A stretch of DNA of 64,000 nucleotides. Source: Shewanella colwelliana ATCC 39565 (GTDB lineage: Bacteria; Pseudomonadota; Gammaproteobacteria; Enterobacterales; Shewanellaceae). This document shows, piece by piece, positions 1 through 8,699 of the stretch (positions are counted from its first letter, which is position 1; each line of letters begins with the position of its first letter). The notes under the pieces are model-generated. The model did not search any database and was not told where the DNA came from. It saw nothing but the letters and a program-made list of their open reading frames with translations. The position numbers and the translations under genes were made by a program. The stretch covers positions 62,001 through 126,000 of the forward strand of contig NZ_JAEC01000008.1 in assembly GCF_000518705.1 (NCBI RefSeq), read 5' to 3'.

Positions 1-1
1 A

Positions 2-1378
2 ACATCTTTGTTGTATGTTGTCTGGGTCAAGCTGAGTGAAAATTTGTTTTGAGGGTAGTACTAACGACAGTGATACTTGAGACTTTAGGTAGTACAGGCG
101 AAACAGATCGGGCTTACTCTCTTTGAGTGCGAGATCAGATAGCACGAGATAAACGAATGCATTGTCGATTTGATTGTTAAACCGTGCTTTAAACAATCGC
201 TCTCTGGCGTTTTCATGCTGGCCCATTTTGAAGTTTAATAGCCCTAGCCAGATCTCCATCTCCTCTTCGGGATTGGGAAAGTCACGCTCCATACGTTCTA
301 ACCAATGCGTCATTTTTTGTGGCTCAAGTGCCGGGGTTTGCAATAGCTGACGTGCCAGATAGTTGACCTCTGATGAACTGAGCTGCTGGCTATCAAGTTG
401 TGCAGCCATTGTTTTAGAGACAAAAGCCAGCGTATCATTCTGTTGGGGTTGTGGAATGGCTGGCAGGGCAAAAAACTTTGCCAAATCAGCAGTCATACGT
501 GCAATTCCGCTGTCGAGCGCCTTGATGTCGAGTGAGTATTCTCCGCTAAAGATACGTTTTTCACTGCTATGAAAAACTAACTCAAGTTGTGCGATTAGCT
601 CAAAGTCAGAACGACCTTTGCTGAGGCGTAGGTTGAGTTTGTAATCACTAAAGAGGGTGTTTCTGGAGCCTGGCCAATAGGGGCTATCATCTATTTGGCT
701 AAGGAAATAGCTAGGCGCATCTTGATTGTTCACATTGATATAGGGGTAGGCTATCTGTTGTGCCAAGAGTGCTGTTTTGATGGCTTTAATATAGGGTTTA
801 AGCGAGTTGTCGGTAACGTTCACTTTATGGAGCAGCAGTTCGACAACTGGCACGGTAACAGATGAACTGGCTGGTGCCGTGGTGATCTTAGATTCTTGTT
901 GTGGCGTTAGGCCAATAAACAGACCAACGGTAACCAGTAATATAGCGATATAAACCAGGTGAACACTCCACTTCTTGGGAGATGGTGTTGGCGGGCTTGC
1001 CAATGGCTGCTCAATGGCCTCCACTAAACTGACTCTAGCAGCATTAAGGTAGTAGCCCTTTTTAGGGTAAGTTACCAGCAGTTTAGTCGCATCAGATTCG
1101 GGTGAGTGCTCTTTAAAAATAGCGCGTAGGGTACTGATTCTATTAGTGAGTACATTTTTAGATATAAAGTTACTCTGCCAAACCTTGGCGATGAGCTCGT
1201 CGGCGGCGATCGGAGTGCCAGTTTGTTGTAGCAAGACTTCCAGGAGTTCTTGGCTGCGGGGCTCTAGTTCAATCTCTTTACCCGCTTTGCTTAATTGGCG
1301 ATGAACGGGGTCATAGATTAAGGTATCTATCGCAATCTTACATTGACGTGTTTTTGCTTGAGAAAGAATATCTGCCAT
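2..1378 (-). CDS. CadC/ToxR-type membrane-anchored transcriptional regulator (C-terminus beyond window)
   Basis: My translation from the ATG at 1378 runs open to the left window edge (about 459 codons), so the C-terminus is missing. Residues about 12-112 form an OmpR/CadC winged-helix domain, ending in the typical wing with VTYPKKGYYL. A single hydrophobic segment lies at about 138-157, after a Pro/Ser-rich linker. The rest would be periplasmic, with helical repeat-like sequence towards the end. Family knowledge: such proteins bind DNA with the cytoplasmic domain and sense envelope signals directly. Target genes cannot be told from the sequence. The gene has no convincing Shine-Dalgarno. It is transcribed in the same direction as the DUF2959 gene behind it, separated by a hairpin. 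Confidence 0.85.
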   Translation of the reverse strand, partial: MADILSQAKTRQCKIAIDTLIYDPVHRQLSKAGKEIELEPRSQELLEVLLQQTGTPIAADELIAKVWQSNFISKNVLTNRISTLRAIFKEHSPESDATKLLVTYPKKGYYLNAARVSLVEAIEQPLASPPTPSPKKWSVHLVYIAILLVTVGLFIGLTPQQESKITTAPASSSVTVPVVELLLHKVNVTDNSLKPYIKAIKTALLAQQIAYPYINVNNQDAPSYFLSQIDDSPYWPGSRNTLFSDYKLNLRLSKGRSDFELIAQLELVFHSSEKRIFSGEYSLDIKALDSGIARMTADLAKFFALPAIPQPQQNDTLAFVSKTMAAQLDSQQLSSSEVNYLARQLLQTPALEPQKMTHWLERMERDFPNPEEEMEIWLGLLNFKMGQHENARERLFKARFNNQIDNAFVYLVLSDLALKESKPDLFRLYYLKSQVSLSLVLPSKQIFTQLDPDNIQQRC

Positions 1379-1423
1379 AGATTAAGAGTCAGCTGTCACT
1401 TGCAATATCTTGGTGTGGAAAGT

Positions 1424-1443
1424 AGCGCCTCTGAAGAGGCGCC
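1424..1443 (-). terminator. hairpin downstream of DUF2959 gene
   Basis: The arms GCGCCTCT and AGAGGCGC (1425-1432 and 1435-1442) form a perfect 8-bp stem with a two-base loop, directly after the stop of the DUF2959 gene. There is no good T-tract on the minus strand, so intrinsic termination is only likely. Confidence 0.45.
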
Positions 1444-1450
1444 AATAGAT

Positions 1451-2101
1451 TTACTTGCCGCCTTCAATCGATTCGATAAATTTGGTTGATTCGGCAATCG
1501 ACTTGTTCATCTCTTTAATTAGGCTTGATATGTCAGTTTGTAGACTAGCAAATTCTCCTTTTATCGCACCAATGGCTTGGGCGTTAAGGTTGTGCTTAAG
1601 GTAGAGCATGTTATCTTTCATGGCGGTGAGAATTGGCGGCATCTTGCTTTCGGCACGGCGCATGGTTTTAACCAGTTGCTGGTATGAACGTTGGGTTTCA
1701 CGTAATTTGGTTTCACTGTTGCGGCGCAGACTGGCTTTGCTTATTTCACCAATTTCAGTTTGCCACTCATCAAACAGCGCCTCGGCGACATCTTCAACCT
1801 TATCGATACGGCTGCTTACCTCATCAGCGGCTTCTTGAGATGATTCATACTCATCCTTTGCTTTATTGTAGGCTTTTTCAAGGTCGCCACCATCATGGTT
1901 AAGTAGCGCCTGCATCTCTTCGAGTGCCGAGCTAAACTGCTCTTGTGCTTCTTCTTGTGACTCTTTGGCGGCAGTCACGCGGTCGACCATGATGTCACGC
2001 TTATGGTAGCCCACTTTTTCCATGGCGCCGTAATAAGCGCTTTGGCAGCCGCTAAGCAACATTGCTGAGGTGATGACAACAGCTGATAATACGTTTTTCA
2101 T
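1451..2101 (-). CDS. DUF2959 family lipoprotein
   Basis: 216 residues from the ATG at 2101. This start places a lipoprotein signal peptide (MKNVLSAVV...LLSGC) at the N-terminus; the open frame continues upstream but overlaps the neighbouring gene. The mature part is highly charged, rich in Glu/Lys/Ala heptads, and predicted to be long coiled coil, with a YHKRDIMVDRV stretch typical of DUF2959 proteins. The family is widespread in Shewanella and Vibrio, but no molecular function is established. It is probably anchored in the envelope by its lipidated Cys. It follows the small membrane-protein gene by about 20 bases and may be co-transcribed with it. Confidence 0.85.
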   Translation of the reverse strand: MKNVLSAVVITSAMLLSGCQSAYYGAMEKVGYHKRDIMVDRVTAAKESQEEAQEQFSSALEEMQALLNHDGGDLEKAYNKAKDEYESSQEAADEVSSRIDKVEDVAEALFDEWQTEIGEISKASLRRNSETKLRETQRSYQQLVKTMRRAESKMPPILTAMKDNMLYLKHNLNAQAIGAIKGEFASLQTDISSLIKEMNKSIAESTKFIESIEGGK

Positions 2102-2123
2102 CCTGAAATTATCCTTTAATAAG

Positions 2124-2345
2124 TTAGTCGGCCTTAAACTTTGCCGCGTCGATAATGCTCCAAAGGTGGGCAATGCCGCCAATGATAGCCGGTACAATGA
2201 GCCACCACATGGCATAACCAACAATGGTGATCACGCAAAATAGTATGGCGGCTAAGATGCGCCCTTGGACTAATTGTCCCAATCCTGGGAAGAAGAAACT
2301 TGCAATTGCAGCAATAACATTGCCTGCAGAACCTTGTTGTGACAT
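2124..2345 (-). CDS. small two-helix membrane protein (TM2/Pmp3-like)
   Basis: 73 residues with two hydrophobic segments (about 9-25 and 30-55). The FFFPGLGQLVQGR motif between them and the ending HLWSIIDAAKF recall TM2 or Pmp3/YqaE small membrane proteins. I cannot place it firmly in either family. It lies immediately upstream of the DUF2959 lipoprotein on the same strand, which suggests a two-gene unit. The function is unknown. Confidence 0.75.
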   Translation of the reverse strand: MSQQGSAGNVIAAIASFFFPGLGQLVQGRILAAILFCVITIVGYAMWWLIVPAIIGGIAHLWSIIDAAKFKAD

Positions 2346-2431
2346 CTATTTGTTCCTTACACTTGTAACTAGCATCTTTAAACTTGTAATCTAGCTTACG
2401 CAGTTAACACCACTTGAATCAAGAGAATACC

Positions 2432-3358
2432 GTGATAAATAGAATTGATGGGAGCCTATTTCGCTCGATTATGCTGGGTATCTGGGAGTTTATGATACAT
2501 CTAAAGCAGCGTGTGGCGGAAGATCAGATTAATATGCGTGCTGGGCACTTAGCTTATGTGACTTTATTGTCTCTGGTGCCTATGATCGCTGTGACCATGT
2601 CTATGCTGTCCGCGTTTCCGGTTTTTAAGGGCATTCGGGGTCAGATTGAAGCTTTTATCTACGAAAATTTTATCCCCTCGGCTGGTGACAGCGTCCAAGT
2701 TTATATTAATGAGTTTGTCGCCAATGCTTCTAAAGGCACTGCTGTGGGTATTGGTGCCCTAGTGGTTGTGGCGATTTTGTTGATCTCCAATATCGATAAA
2801 TCTTTAAATGGTATCTGGCGCACTACTGAGAAGCGCTCGTTTGTGGTCTCCTTTTCGATGTATTGGATGGTGTTAACGCTAGGGCCAGTGTTAATGGGCG
2901 CGAGCATTGTTGCCAGCTCTTACCTGGTGTCGCTAAAGGTGTTTAATGGAGCAGATTTAAGTGGTGTGGTCCCGTTACTGGTGGAACGCCTGCCGATGTT
3001 TTTCTCTGTCGCGACCTTTTTGCTTATCTATATGGTGGTGCCTAATACAAAGGTTAAGTTTTTCCATGCCCTTTTGGGGGCTATTGTTGCGGCATTATTA
3101 TTTGAGTTGGGTAAAAAAGGATTTGCGCTGTATATCACCGAATTTCCCTCCTATGAAGCCATTTACGGAGCATTGGCAACGATTCCAATTCTGTTTGTTT
3201 GGGTATATCTGTCATGGATGATTGTCTTAATTGGTGCTGAGATAACCGCTGCCATGCCGGAATATTTGGATAAGCGTTTACTCGCCATTGATGATGGTGC
3301 TGAGCCTGATGTCAGTGAAGCAAAACAGCAAACCTCTGCCATGGACATGGATAAGTGA
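2432..3358 (+). CDS. yihY: YihY/BrkB family inner-membrane protein
   Basis: Polytopic membrane protein of about 308 residues with six hydrophobic segments. The N-terminal [15 protein letters not shown] stretch and the later [14 protein letters not shown] and [11 protein letters not shown]-like segments (here [20 protein letters not shown]) are diagnostic of the YihY/UPF0761 (formerly 'RNase BN') family. I chose the GTG at 2432 because AAGAG sits 6 bases upstream; an in-frame TTG at 2414 would add 6 residues. The true function is unsettled; the old RNase BN label is wrong for this family. In E. coli yihY lies next to dtd and fabY/yiiD, and here the same genes follow with two genes inserted. 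Confidence 0.9.
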   Translation: MINRIDGSLFRSIMLGIWEFMIHLKQRVAEDQINMRAGHLAYVTLLSLVPMIAVTMSMLSAFPVFKGIRGQIEAFIYENFIPSAGDSVQVYINEFVANASKGTAVGIGALVVVAILLISNIDKSLNGIWRTTEKRSFVVSFSMYWMVLTLGPVLMGASIVASSYLVSLKVFNGADLSGVVPLLVERLPMFFSVATFLLIYMVVPNTKVKFFHALLGAIVAALLFELGKKGFALYITEFPSYEAIYGALATIPILFVWVYLSWMIVLIGAEITAAMPEYLDKRLLAIDDGAEPDVSEAKQQTSAMDMDK

Positions 3359-4299
3359 ATAAGGGTGATGGCCACCCCTTCACCCGCCAAGATTGGTTAG
3401 ATGTGGGTGCAGGGCATCAGCTTTTTTTAGCACAATATGGTGACCCTCAAGGTGTTCCTGTGCTCTACCTGCATGGCGGGCCAGGTGCAGGCTGCAGTGC
3501 CGAGGAGTTGAAACTCTTTATTGATGATGGTTTTCATATCTACATGCTGGACCAGCGTGCGGCAGGTCGCTCAAAGCCTTGCGGAGTATTAGAGCATAAC
3601 AATCTACTTGAGCTGCTCAAAGATATCGAACGGGTGCGAAACTGGGCCAAGGTAGACGCATGGTGTCTGCTTGGTGGCTCATTTGGGGCAACTCTGGGTT
3701 ACCTTTATAGCTGTATTTACCCTAAGCGGGTGTTGAGTCAGGTGTATTGGGGCATGTTTATTCCATCACCAGAGGGCGCTGATTGGCTTTATGGCCCAGG
3801 CGGCGCGGCGCAGATATTCTCAACCCAATACCGAGAATTCACCCGAGGGTTTAACGGCACTCTCGATGCCTTGTTTGAGCAGTTTCATCAAGATTTTCAT
3901 GCTCCTTGCAGTGATGTGCGTGATCATTCTATCCGCAGATGGTTAGCCTGGGAGCTTGAGTTGGCAGCGCCTGGCTGCACCATCCATGATCGTTATGCAG
4001 AGCAAAGTAGTGTGCTGGCGAGGTTAGAGCTGCACTATGCCAAGAATGACTATTTCGGTGCCTACGCCTTGATGAAAAAGGTGGGGGCTGCGTTAACCGC
4101 GCCAACCGTTATTTTGCAAGGGGAGCTCGACTGGGTCTGCCCACAACCGATAGTGGACAAGTTTTTAGCTTGCGATGGCCCAGAGTTGTTAAGCTCTCGT
4201 TTAGTAAAGAGCGGTTACCATACCTTGTCTGATGAGCGCATGTGTAGCGCCGTGGCGGCGGCAGTGTCGCAAATGGGACGTTATGTAAAAAGCCTTTAA
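3355..4299 (+). CDS. alpha/beta hydrolase, prolyl aminopeptidase (S33) family
   Basis: 314 residues. The HGGPGAGC oxyanion-loop motif and the nucleophile elbow GGSFGATL (catalytic Ser) are the signature of proline iminopeptidases. An Asp in ELDWVCP and a late His in SGYHTLSD complete a plausible triad. The GTG start overlaps the yihY stop by four bases, so the gene is probably translationally coupled to it. The expected activity is removal of N-terminal Pro from peptides in the cytoplasm. Substrate range varies within the family (other esters or amides), so I give no symbol. Confidence 0.85.
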   Translation: MNKGDGHPFTRQDWLDVGAGHQLFLAQYGDPQGVPVLYLHGGPGAGCSAEELKLFIDDGFHIYMLDQRAAGRSKPCGVLEHNNLLELLKDIERVRNWAKVDAWCLLGGSFGATLGYLYSCIYPKRVLSQVYWGMFIPSPEGADWLYGPGGAAQIFSTQYREFTRGFNGTLDALFEQFHQDFHAPCSDVRDHSIRRWLAWELELAAPGCTIHDRYAEQSSVLARLELHYAKNDYFGAYALMKKVGAALTAPTVILQGELDWVCPQPIVDKFLACDGPELLSSRLVKSGYHTLSDERMCSAVAAAVSQMGRYVKSL

Positions 4300-4404
4300 G
4301 GCAATGCTTTGGGTGAGGTGTTGTCGTGCTGAGACAATACCAATCAGAATAAATGTAATGATCAATCTGCGCATGATGCGCCTATATGAAGAAAGAGAGA
4401 TGGG

Positions 4405-4959
4405 ATGAAAAAACTGATAATTGCTAGTGTAGTGTTGTCATTGTGCGGCTGCGCGATGACTGATACCAAAGAAACTGCGCCTGACGTTAATCAAGTGCCA
4501 GAAAAGGTGTACTTAAGTGGCATGAGTAATGAATTGGCGACGGATGCGCTACTGGTCTCTTTGATTAATAAGAACTATATGGCGAAAAAGGTCGCATCAA
4601 ACCGCATCGGAGTACAATTGGGCGGCCATCAATTTGTATTGCAGCCTAGCTTAAATCCGCAAGGTGTCGATAGAATTTTAGCTAGCCGCTATTACGCGGT
4701 ACACCCTAAGCTAGCAAACAGCCAAGATTTAATGGTGTTAATTGGCAGCTTAAATCACAAGTTAAACTTTGCGAAGTTCACCCTGCGCGACAACGGTAAG
4801 GTGATTCAGGTCCAAGGCGCCGCGACCTTTGTGGGTACCCTTGAGCTCGAAGAGCTACGTCGTTTCTTGATATGGACTGACGATGCCCTCAAGCAAGTGG
4901 CAAAGTCATTGCCTAATAGTGCCGAAGAGCTGATTAAACCTATGCCAGTAATGCCTTGA
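4405..4959 (+). CDS. uncharacterised lipoprotein
   Basis: 184 residues with a short lipoprotein signal (MKKLIIASVVLSLCGC). No domain recognised. The mature part alternates beta-like and helical stretches and ends PMPVMP. An AGAGATGGG Shine-Dalgarno-like stretch precedes the ATG. It lies between the peptidase and dtd on the same strand, 32 bases upstream of dtd, so co-transcription is likely. Confidence 0.7.
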   Translation: MKKLIIASVVLSLCGCAMTDTKETAPDVNQVPEKVYLSGMSNELATDALLVSLINKNYMAKKVASNRIGVQLGGHQFVLQPSLNPQGVDRILASRYYAVHPKLANSQDLMVLIGSLNHKLNFAKFTLRDNGKVIQVQGAATFVGTLELEELRRFLIWTDDALKQVAKSLPNSAEELIKPMPVMP

Positions 4960-4991
4960 TATTGGGTGTTAAGTCTGGGAGATAAGAAATC

Positions 4992-5429
4992 GTGATTGCG
5001 TTAATACAGCGTGTGAAACAGGCCAAGGTCGATGTAGCGGGCCAAACCATTGGCGCCATCGACCAAGGTTTATTGGTGTTGCTCGGTGTCGAGCGCGACG
5101 ATGATCTGGCTAAGATGGAGAAGCTGGCCACTAAGGTGATGAGTTATCGAGTTTTTGGTGATGACAATGGCAAGATGAATCTTAATTTACAACAGGTTGG
5201 TGGCAGTTTATTGGTGGTGTCGCAGTTTACCTTAGCGGCCGATACCGGGCGCGGCCTGAGGCCTAGTTTCTCAGGCGCTGGCACGCCGGATCAAGCGAAT
5301 ACTCTTTATGAAGCGTTCGTGGCGTTTTGCCGGAATAAAGGCGTCAATACCCAAACCGGTGAGTTTGCGGCAGATATGCAGGTCAGTTTGGTTAATGATG
5401 GCCCTGTGACCTTTAACTTGCAGGTGTAG
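4992..5429 (+). CDS. dtd: D-aminoacyl-tRNA deacylase
   Basis: 145 residues, the usual DTD length, from a GTG start ([15 protein letters not shown]). The conserved [17 protein letters not shown] motif and the NDGPVTF Gly-cisPro-type motif near the C-terminus are both present; these form the active site at the dimer interface. DTD hydrolyses D-amino acids (and Gly) mischarged on tRNAs. The downstream thioesterase gene starts one base after the stop, matching the dtd-yiiD adjacency of E. coli. Confidence 0.96.
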   Translation: MIALIQRVKQAKVDVAGQTIGAIDQGLLVLLGVERDDDLAKMEKLATKVMSYRVFGDDNGKMNLNLQQVGGSLLVVSQFTLAADTGRGLRPSFSGAGTPDQANTLYEAFVAFCRNKGVNTQTGEFAADMQVSLVNDGPVTFNLQV

Positions 5430-5430
5430 T

Positions 5431-5877
5431 ATGGCTAATGATGCATTGCTTACCCAGTTGCAGGCCACTTGGCATCGCACTATACCCGTAAGCCAGTTTA
5501 TGCAGATAACACCAGAGGCATACCGCGACGGCACCTTTAGTGTGTCTGCGCCCTTGGCCCCGAATCTCAATCTTCACGACACCATGTTTGCTGGCAGCAT
5601 CTACACCTTGATGACTTTAACGGGGTGGGGGGCGGTGTGGCTTAATCAACGCTTATCTGAGGTCGAAGGCGACATAGTATTGGCGAAAGCGGATATACGC
5701 TATCTTGCTCCTGTTGATGCTAACCCTGTGGCGAAAGTAAGCTGGCCAGAGGTTGATTTAACAGTATTGGCAGAGGGGCAAAAAGCGAAGGTGAACTTGT
5801 CGGTGGAACTTTATAGTGGCGATAGGTGCTGTGCCAAGTTTGAAGGCACTTACGTCAGTTTGCCACAGATTAGGTAA
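5431..5877 (+). CDS. YiiD C-terminal-type hotdog thioesterase
   Basis: 148 residues matching the YiiD/FabY C-terminal thioesterase domain: NLHDTMFAGSIYTLMTLTGWGAV is the hotdog central helix and DIRYLAPV the following strand. E. coli YiiD carries an additional N-terminal GNAT domain that is absent here, so this is a stand-alone thioesterase-domain protein. In proteobacteria such proteins have been linked to initiation of fatty-acid synthesis, but the activity here is inferred. It begins one base after dtd and ends before a bidirectional terminator. Confidence 0.85.
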   Translation: MANDALLTQLQATWHRTIPVSQFMQITPEAYRDGTFSVSAPLAPNLNLHDTMFAGSIYTLMTLTGWGAVWLNQRLSEVEGDIVLAKADIRYLAPVDANPVAKVSWPEVDLTVLAEGQKAKVNLSVELYSGDRCCAKFEGTYVSLPQIR

Positions 5878-5891
5878 CCGTTTAAGCAGAT

Positions 5892-5919
5892 AAAAAAGCC
5901 TCATAATGAGGCTTTTTTT
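5892..5919. terminator. bidirectional rho-independent terminator between fabY-like gene and cymA
   Basis: GCCTCA (5898-5903) and TGAGGC (5907-5912) form a stem with a three-base loop, flanked by A6 on the left and T7 on the right, so it can work on both strands. It separates the convergent dtd/thioesterase unit and cymA. Confidence 0.9.
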
Positions 5920-5956
5920 GGGTTCATATTTTCAGGCTAGTGCTGAAAATTGATGC

Positions 5957-6520
5957 TTATCCTTTTGGATAAACGTGTGCAACGCCTTTATGACAGTCAA
6001 CACAGGTCTTACGCTTGTCAGCATCTTTCTTAAAGTTGTTGGCGTGCATTCTCTTCGCCATCTTCTTCATAGTTTCAGGCTGATCTTCGTAGATTCGTGT
6101 GTGACAGTGCTGGCAGTTTGCGCTGTCGTTTGAGCGGAAATACTTAAGTGCTAAATCAGCTTGCTCTTTACGGTTTTCATCCAACCACTCTTGGGTGTTG
6201 AAACCATCGATAGTAAGGAAACCATATAGATCTTTAGATACGATGATCTTTTTGATCAGGTAGTCAACTGGGCCATGTGGTAAGTGACAGTCTTGACACT
6301 GAACGGTAACACCCGCTCGTCCGCCACCGTGTGCAGAAGCCAGTACTTCATCTTTTAGTGAATGGTTGCTGTGGCAAGACATACAGAATTCATCTGTGCT
6401 TGTAGCATGTAAGGTTTGCTGTGTAGCAAAGTAGCCCACAACACCGACAACAATACCAACAACTAGTAGGGCTAGTATTGAGTATTTTGCGCTTGGTTTA
6501 AATAGTGCACGCCAGTTCAT
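5957..6520 (-). CDS. cymA: membrane-anchored tetrahaem c-type cytochrome CymA (NapC/NirT family)
   Basis: 187 residues, exactly the length of known CymA. It has an N-terminal membrane anchor (about 13-33) and four CXXCH haem motifs (CMSCH 46-50, CQDCH 75-79, CQHCH 136-140, CVDCH 173-177). The ATG at 6520 is preferred over a GTG one codon upstream because GGAG lies 8 bases before it. CymA oxidises menaquinol in the inner membrane and hands electrons to periplasmic carriers and terminal reductases (fumarate, nitrate, metal oxides, DMSO). It is therefore the expected electron source for the dms locus at the other end of this window. It stands alone as a single-gene unit with a long AT-rich leader. 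Confidence 0.95.
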   Translation of the reverse strand: MNWRALFKPSAKYSILALLVVGIVVGVVGYFATQQTLHATSTDEFCMSCHSNHSLKDEVLASAHGGGRAGVTVQCQDCHLPHGPVDYLIKKIIVSKDLYGFLTIDGFNTQEWLDENRKEQADLALKYFRSNDSANCQHCHTRIYEDQPETMKKMAKRMHANNFKKDADKRKTCVDCHKGVAHVYPKG

Positions 6521-6903
6521 CACTCTATCTCCAAAATAATATAGTTATTATATCTATTATATTTACTTCATCTCTGTAACGGTGAGTATAACCAGATTGG
6601 GCTGATTGATCTGGCTTTAAAGCTACAAAATGAGAGCTAGCTCTAACTCTATATTACATAAGCAAGAATATCTGAATTTGCTCAATATATATGCGCAAAC
6701 TCTAAAGTTAATCCATCCACAACAATATGACAAGTTTGTCGTATCTTTTACTGCTTGGTAATGATTTTGTTGGTGAATTGTCCTGCTTTAGTATGACAAC
6801 GATGTGACCTTCAAAGAATTATTTTGCAGTGCGTTGAACCTTTTTGCTTAATTCCAGGTCTACTGCAATAACCGATAAAAACTATTTTGGGCAACCGCAG
6901 TAA
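6521..6903. promoter_or_regulatory. divergent intergenic region: cymA leader and copper-cluster promoter
   Basis: 383 bases without a gene, AT-rich near cymA. It holds the perfect palindrome AGAGCTAGCTCT (6633-6644), an inverted repeat GACAA-gt-TTGTC (6729-6740), and a MerR-type promoter candidate (6834-6864, listed separately). CymA expression is CRP-dependent in S. oneidensis, but I could find only a TGTGA half-site (around 6790), not a full CRP site. Confidence 0.5.
6834..6864 (+). promoter_or_regulatory. candidate MerR/CueR-type promoter with 19-bp spacer
   Basis: TTGAAC (6834-6839), a 19-base spacer and TCTACT (6859-6864) give the overlong spacing typical of MerR-family-controlled promoters. 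ACCT (6838-6841) and AGGT (6856-6859) form the outer arms of a dyad, as in CueR operators; the inner arms match poorly. It sits about 40 bases upstream of the first gene of the copper cluster. This is an inference from spacing and context. Confidence 0.45.
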
Positions 6904-7350
6904 ATGATGGTTAACTTGGCAAAAGCATTCTTGATTATCGCGCTGATGGGGCAGTTTATTCTGACTCCAGCGATGGCGATGCCGAGTGCTTTACTGACGC
7001 TGTTACATGGTCAACATGAAATGACGGCGATGTCGATGGGTGATAATAGCCGCTCTGAGGCGCTGGCCTCTTCCATGGTCGATGAGTCAGTGATGGCCAA
7101 ATCCCATGGTGATGAACCTTGCATGCATTTAACCGCGGATTCAAAATTGTTATCGATGATCGATTGCCAAGCAGTGTGTGACGCACTTGGAAGTGGCAAT
7201 TGTATGGCCCATTGCGCCTCAACATTAGGATCGTTAATCGAACCTAATCTTTTGGTCATTAGCATTGACTTAGGTGGCGCTATCGATAGTGCCTCTTGGT
7301 CACTGCAAACCGCAGAACTCGTTCAAACTTCTCCCCCTCCAATAAGCTAA
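6904..7350 (+). CDS. small secreted Cys/His/Met-containing protein, copper-associated (unnamed family)
   Basis: 148 residues with a cleavable signal peptide ending near AMA (about residue 25). The mature part begins with a Met/His-rich segment (HGQHEMTAMSMG), followed by a Cys cluster (CMHL, IDCQAVCDALGSGNCMAHC) and an unstructured tail ending SPPPIS. Such small exported proteins with Met/His/Cys runs and a Pro-rich tail often lie next to copper-resistance genes (CopL/DUF2946-like), but I cannot assign the family with certainty. It is the first gene of the co-directional block leading to cusBA. Metal binding is inferred. Confidence 0.65.
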   Translation: MMVNLAKAFLIIALMGQFILTPAMAMPSALLTLLHGQHEMTAMSMGDNSRSEALASSMVDESVMAKSHGDEPCMHLTADSKLLSMIDCQAVCDALGSGNCMAHCASTLGSLIEPNLLVISIDLGGAIDSASWSLQTAELVQTSPPPIS

Positions 7351-7461
7351 ACCCTAACATTCATATATTTACCTTACAGAATATAGGCTGTTGCCGTGCT
7401 GCATATAGCGCATGAACATGGCCTCAATGTTAGACATCCCTATATGTTTTTGGAGTGTATT

Positions 7462-7890
7462 ATGAAATCTATATCTACTATTGCTACAGCATTGGTTGCA
7501 TTTTTACTGTTTGCAAGCGCGTCCGTTGCAGCTGCGAGTATTACCTTTCCCGATGTGCTTGAAGTGCACAATGATGTGCCATCTCAAGGCGCTAATACGT
7601 TTGAGTTTAACAAGGGAAGGCAGCTAATTGAGTTGACCTATCGTGATATTTTTGCTGATAACGCCGATGATTCTGGCGCCTGGATAAAGTCGGATCCGCT
7701 TTACTTGACCTTAGAGTTGGCGGCCGACGCTCATTATCGCATCACGCTACCGAACATTGATAGTGAACAGGAAGCGCGGGCATTTATTCAGCGCCCAAAG
7801 GTGACGCTTATTGGCAGTGATGGGCAGGTTGAGCCGCTGGCACTGCTGAATCATCAGGAGTTGATGGCGATGATATGGATATCCAAATAG
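7462..7890 (+). CDS. DUF2057 (YccT-like) secreted protein, short form
   Basis: 142 residues. I chose the ATG at 7462 because it is preceded by TGGAG and starts directly with a signal peptide (MKSISTIATALVAF...ASA); an in-frame upstream extension looks non-coding. The mature part carries the DUF2057 pattern: VLEVHNDV, LIELTYRDIF, YLTLELAADAHY and ARAFIQRPKVTLIGSDG. Typical YccT proteins are over 200 residues, so this one is short and stops soon after that core. Function unknown; probably periplasmic. It sits between the two Cys/His/Met-rich protein genes. Confidence 0.75.
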   Translation: MKSISTIATALVAFLLFASASVAAASITFPDVLEVHNDVPSQGANTFEFNKGRQLIELTYRDIFADNADDSGAWIKSDPLYLTLELAADAHYRITLPNIDSEQEARAFIQRPKVTLIGSDGQVEPLALLNHQELMAMIWISK

Positions 7891-8011
7891 CCGTTTTAAT
7901 TGGCAATTTTACTTAATTCAGTAAACTGACTTGTTTAGATTATGTGAATTCAGTCAAGGTTGTTTTCAATTATCGTGATAGACTTAATCCATCTCATTAT
8001 CAGGAAGCGTC

Positions 8012-8422
8012 ATGCGTAAAATGCTGCGTCACCATACATTCGTCATCATTACTTTGCTCAGCATGCTGGGTCAGGTATTGCTGTCTAATGGCTTTTCTAT
8101 GGTGTCTTATGCACAAGCGGATGAGATGCCGATGGTAATGCAGATGGAAAATGGTGCCAACTGTCATTCGTCTCCAACACAGATGAAGTCTCACTGCTGC
8201 GATGCCGAGCAAAATGTGCTTCCCGCGGCTCAGCATTGCTGTGAAGGCAATGGATATTGCAAGGGAGATTGTAATCATTGTTTGGTGATCTCCGTGACAG
8301 GAACACTATTTACCGTGAAGTCTTGGCCTAGCTTTAACGGATCAGAGTCTATCTTGGCCACTCAAATGCCTCATTTTCACTCCATCTCGTTAGGTTCCGA
8401 TCTCCGACCTCCAATCGCTTAA
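8012..8422 (+). CDS. small secreted Cys/His-rich protein, CopL/DUF2946-like
   Basis: 136 residues. The hydrophobic N-terminus reads as a signal peptide or anchor (about 10-35). It is followed by a Met-rich run (EMPMVMQME), then CHSS, HCCD, HCCE and CKGDCNHC, giving nine Cys within about 45 residues, and an ending LRPPIA. The layout (hydrophobic start, Met run, Cys/His core, PP-I-small-residue end) repeats that of the gene at 6904. This resembles CopL/DUF2946 copper-associated proteins, but assignment is tentative. A competing shorter frame at 7944-8138 is less protein-like. Confidence 0.65.
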   Translation: MRKMLRHHTFVIITLLSMLGQVLLSNGFSMVSYAQADEMPMVMQMENGANCHSSPTQMKSHCCDAEQNVLPAAQHCCEGNGYCKGDCNHCLVISVTGTLFTVKSWPSFNGSESILATQMPHFHSISLGSDLRPPIA

Positions 8423-8699
8423 TAGTGCTCTATTTGTGCTGCCTGCATGGTCAGGTTTGCGATCGCGTTATCTAACACAAAAATTATTTAGTCATCCGTA
8501 ACAGTTCGGTGAGTGCTATCCGTAGGTGCTACTTTGTGTCCACACAAGAGCAAAGATAATCTATGGCAAAAAGCGTTAACACCAAACTGATTTATAACGA
8601 TAATTGCTTTATATTAGCCGTTCATTGTTTATCCTTGGTTGCTGTCTTAATTAGGGCTCAAGGGAGGCAATACGGTTACCATTATGATGGAGTCAATGA
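8423..8699 (+). other. gene-free spacer before HMBD protein
   Basis: 277 bases with no gene seen. A TTTATATT stretch (near 8608-8615) could serve as a -10 region, and AGGGAGG (near 8661-8667) is too far upstream of the ATG to be its ribosome site. No clear terminator or dyad was found. Confidence 0.4.

Noticed and set aside
4340-4385. Intergenic repeat around ACCAATCAGAATAAATG
   Set aside because: It appears once in the window, so no repeat family can be supported; only a short GCGCAT/ATGCGC dyad is seen.
6780-6810. TGTGA-containing stretch as a CRP site for cymA
   Set aside because: Only one half-site matches; the second arm lacks TCACA, and the position is far from the cymA start.
7944-8138. 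Open frame overlapping the Cys/His-rich gene at 8012
   Set aside because: No signal peptide, poor protein-like composition, and fully overlapped by a better frame.
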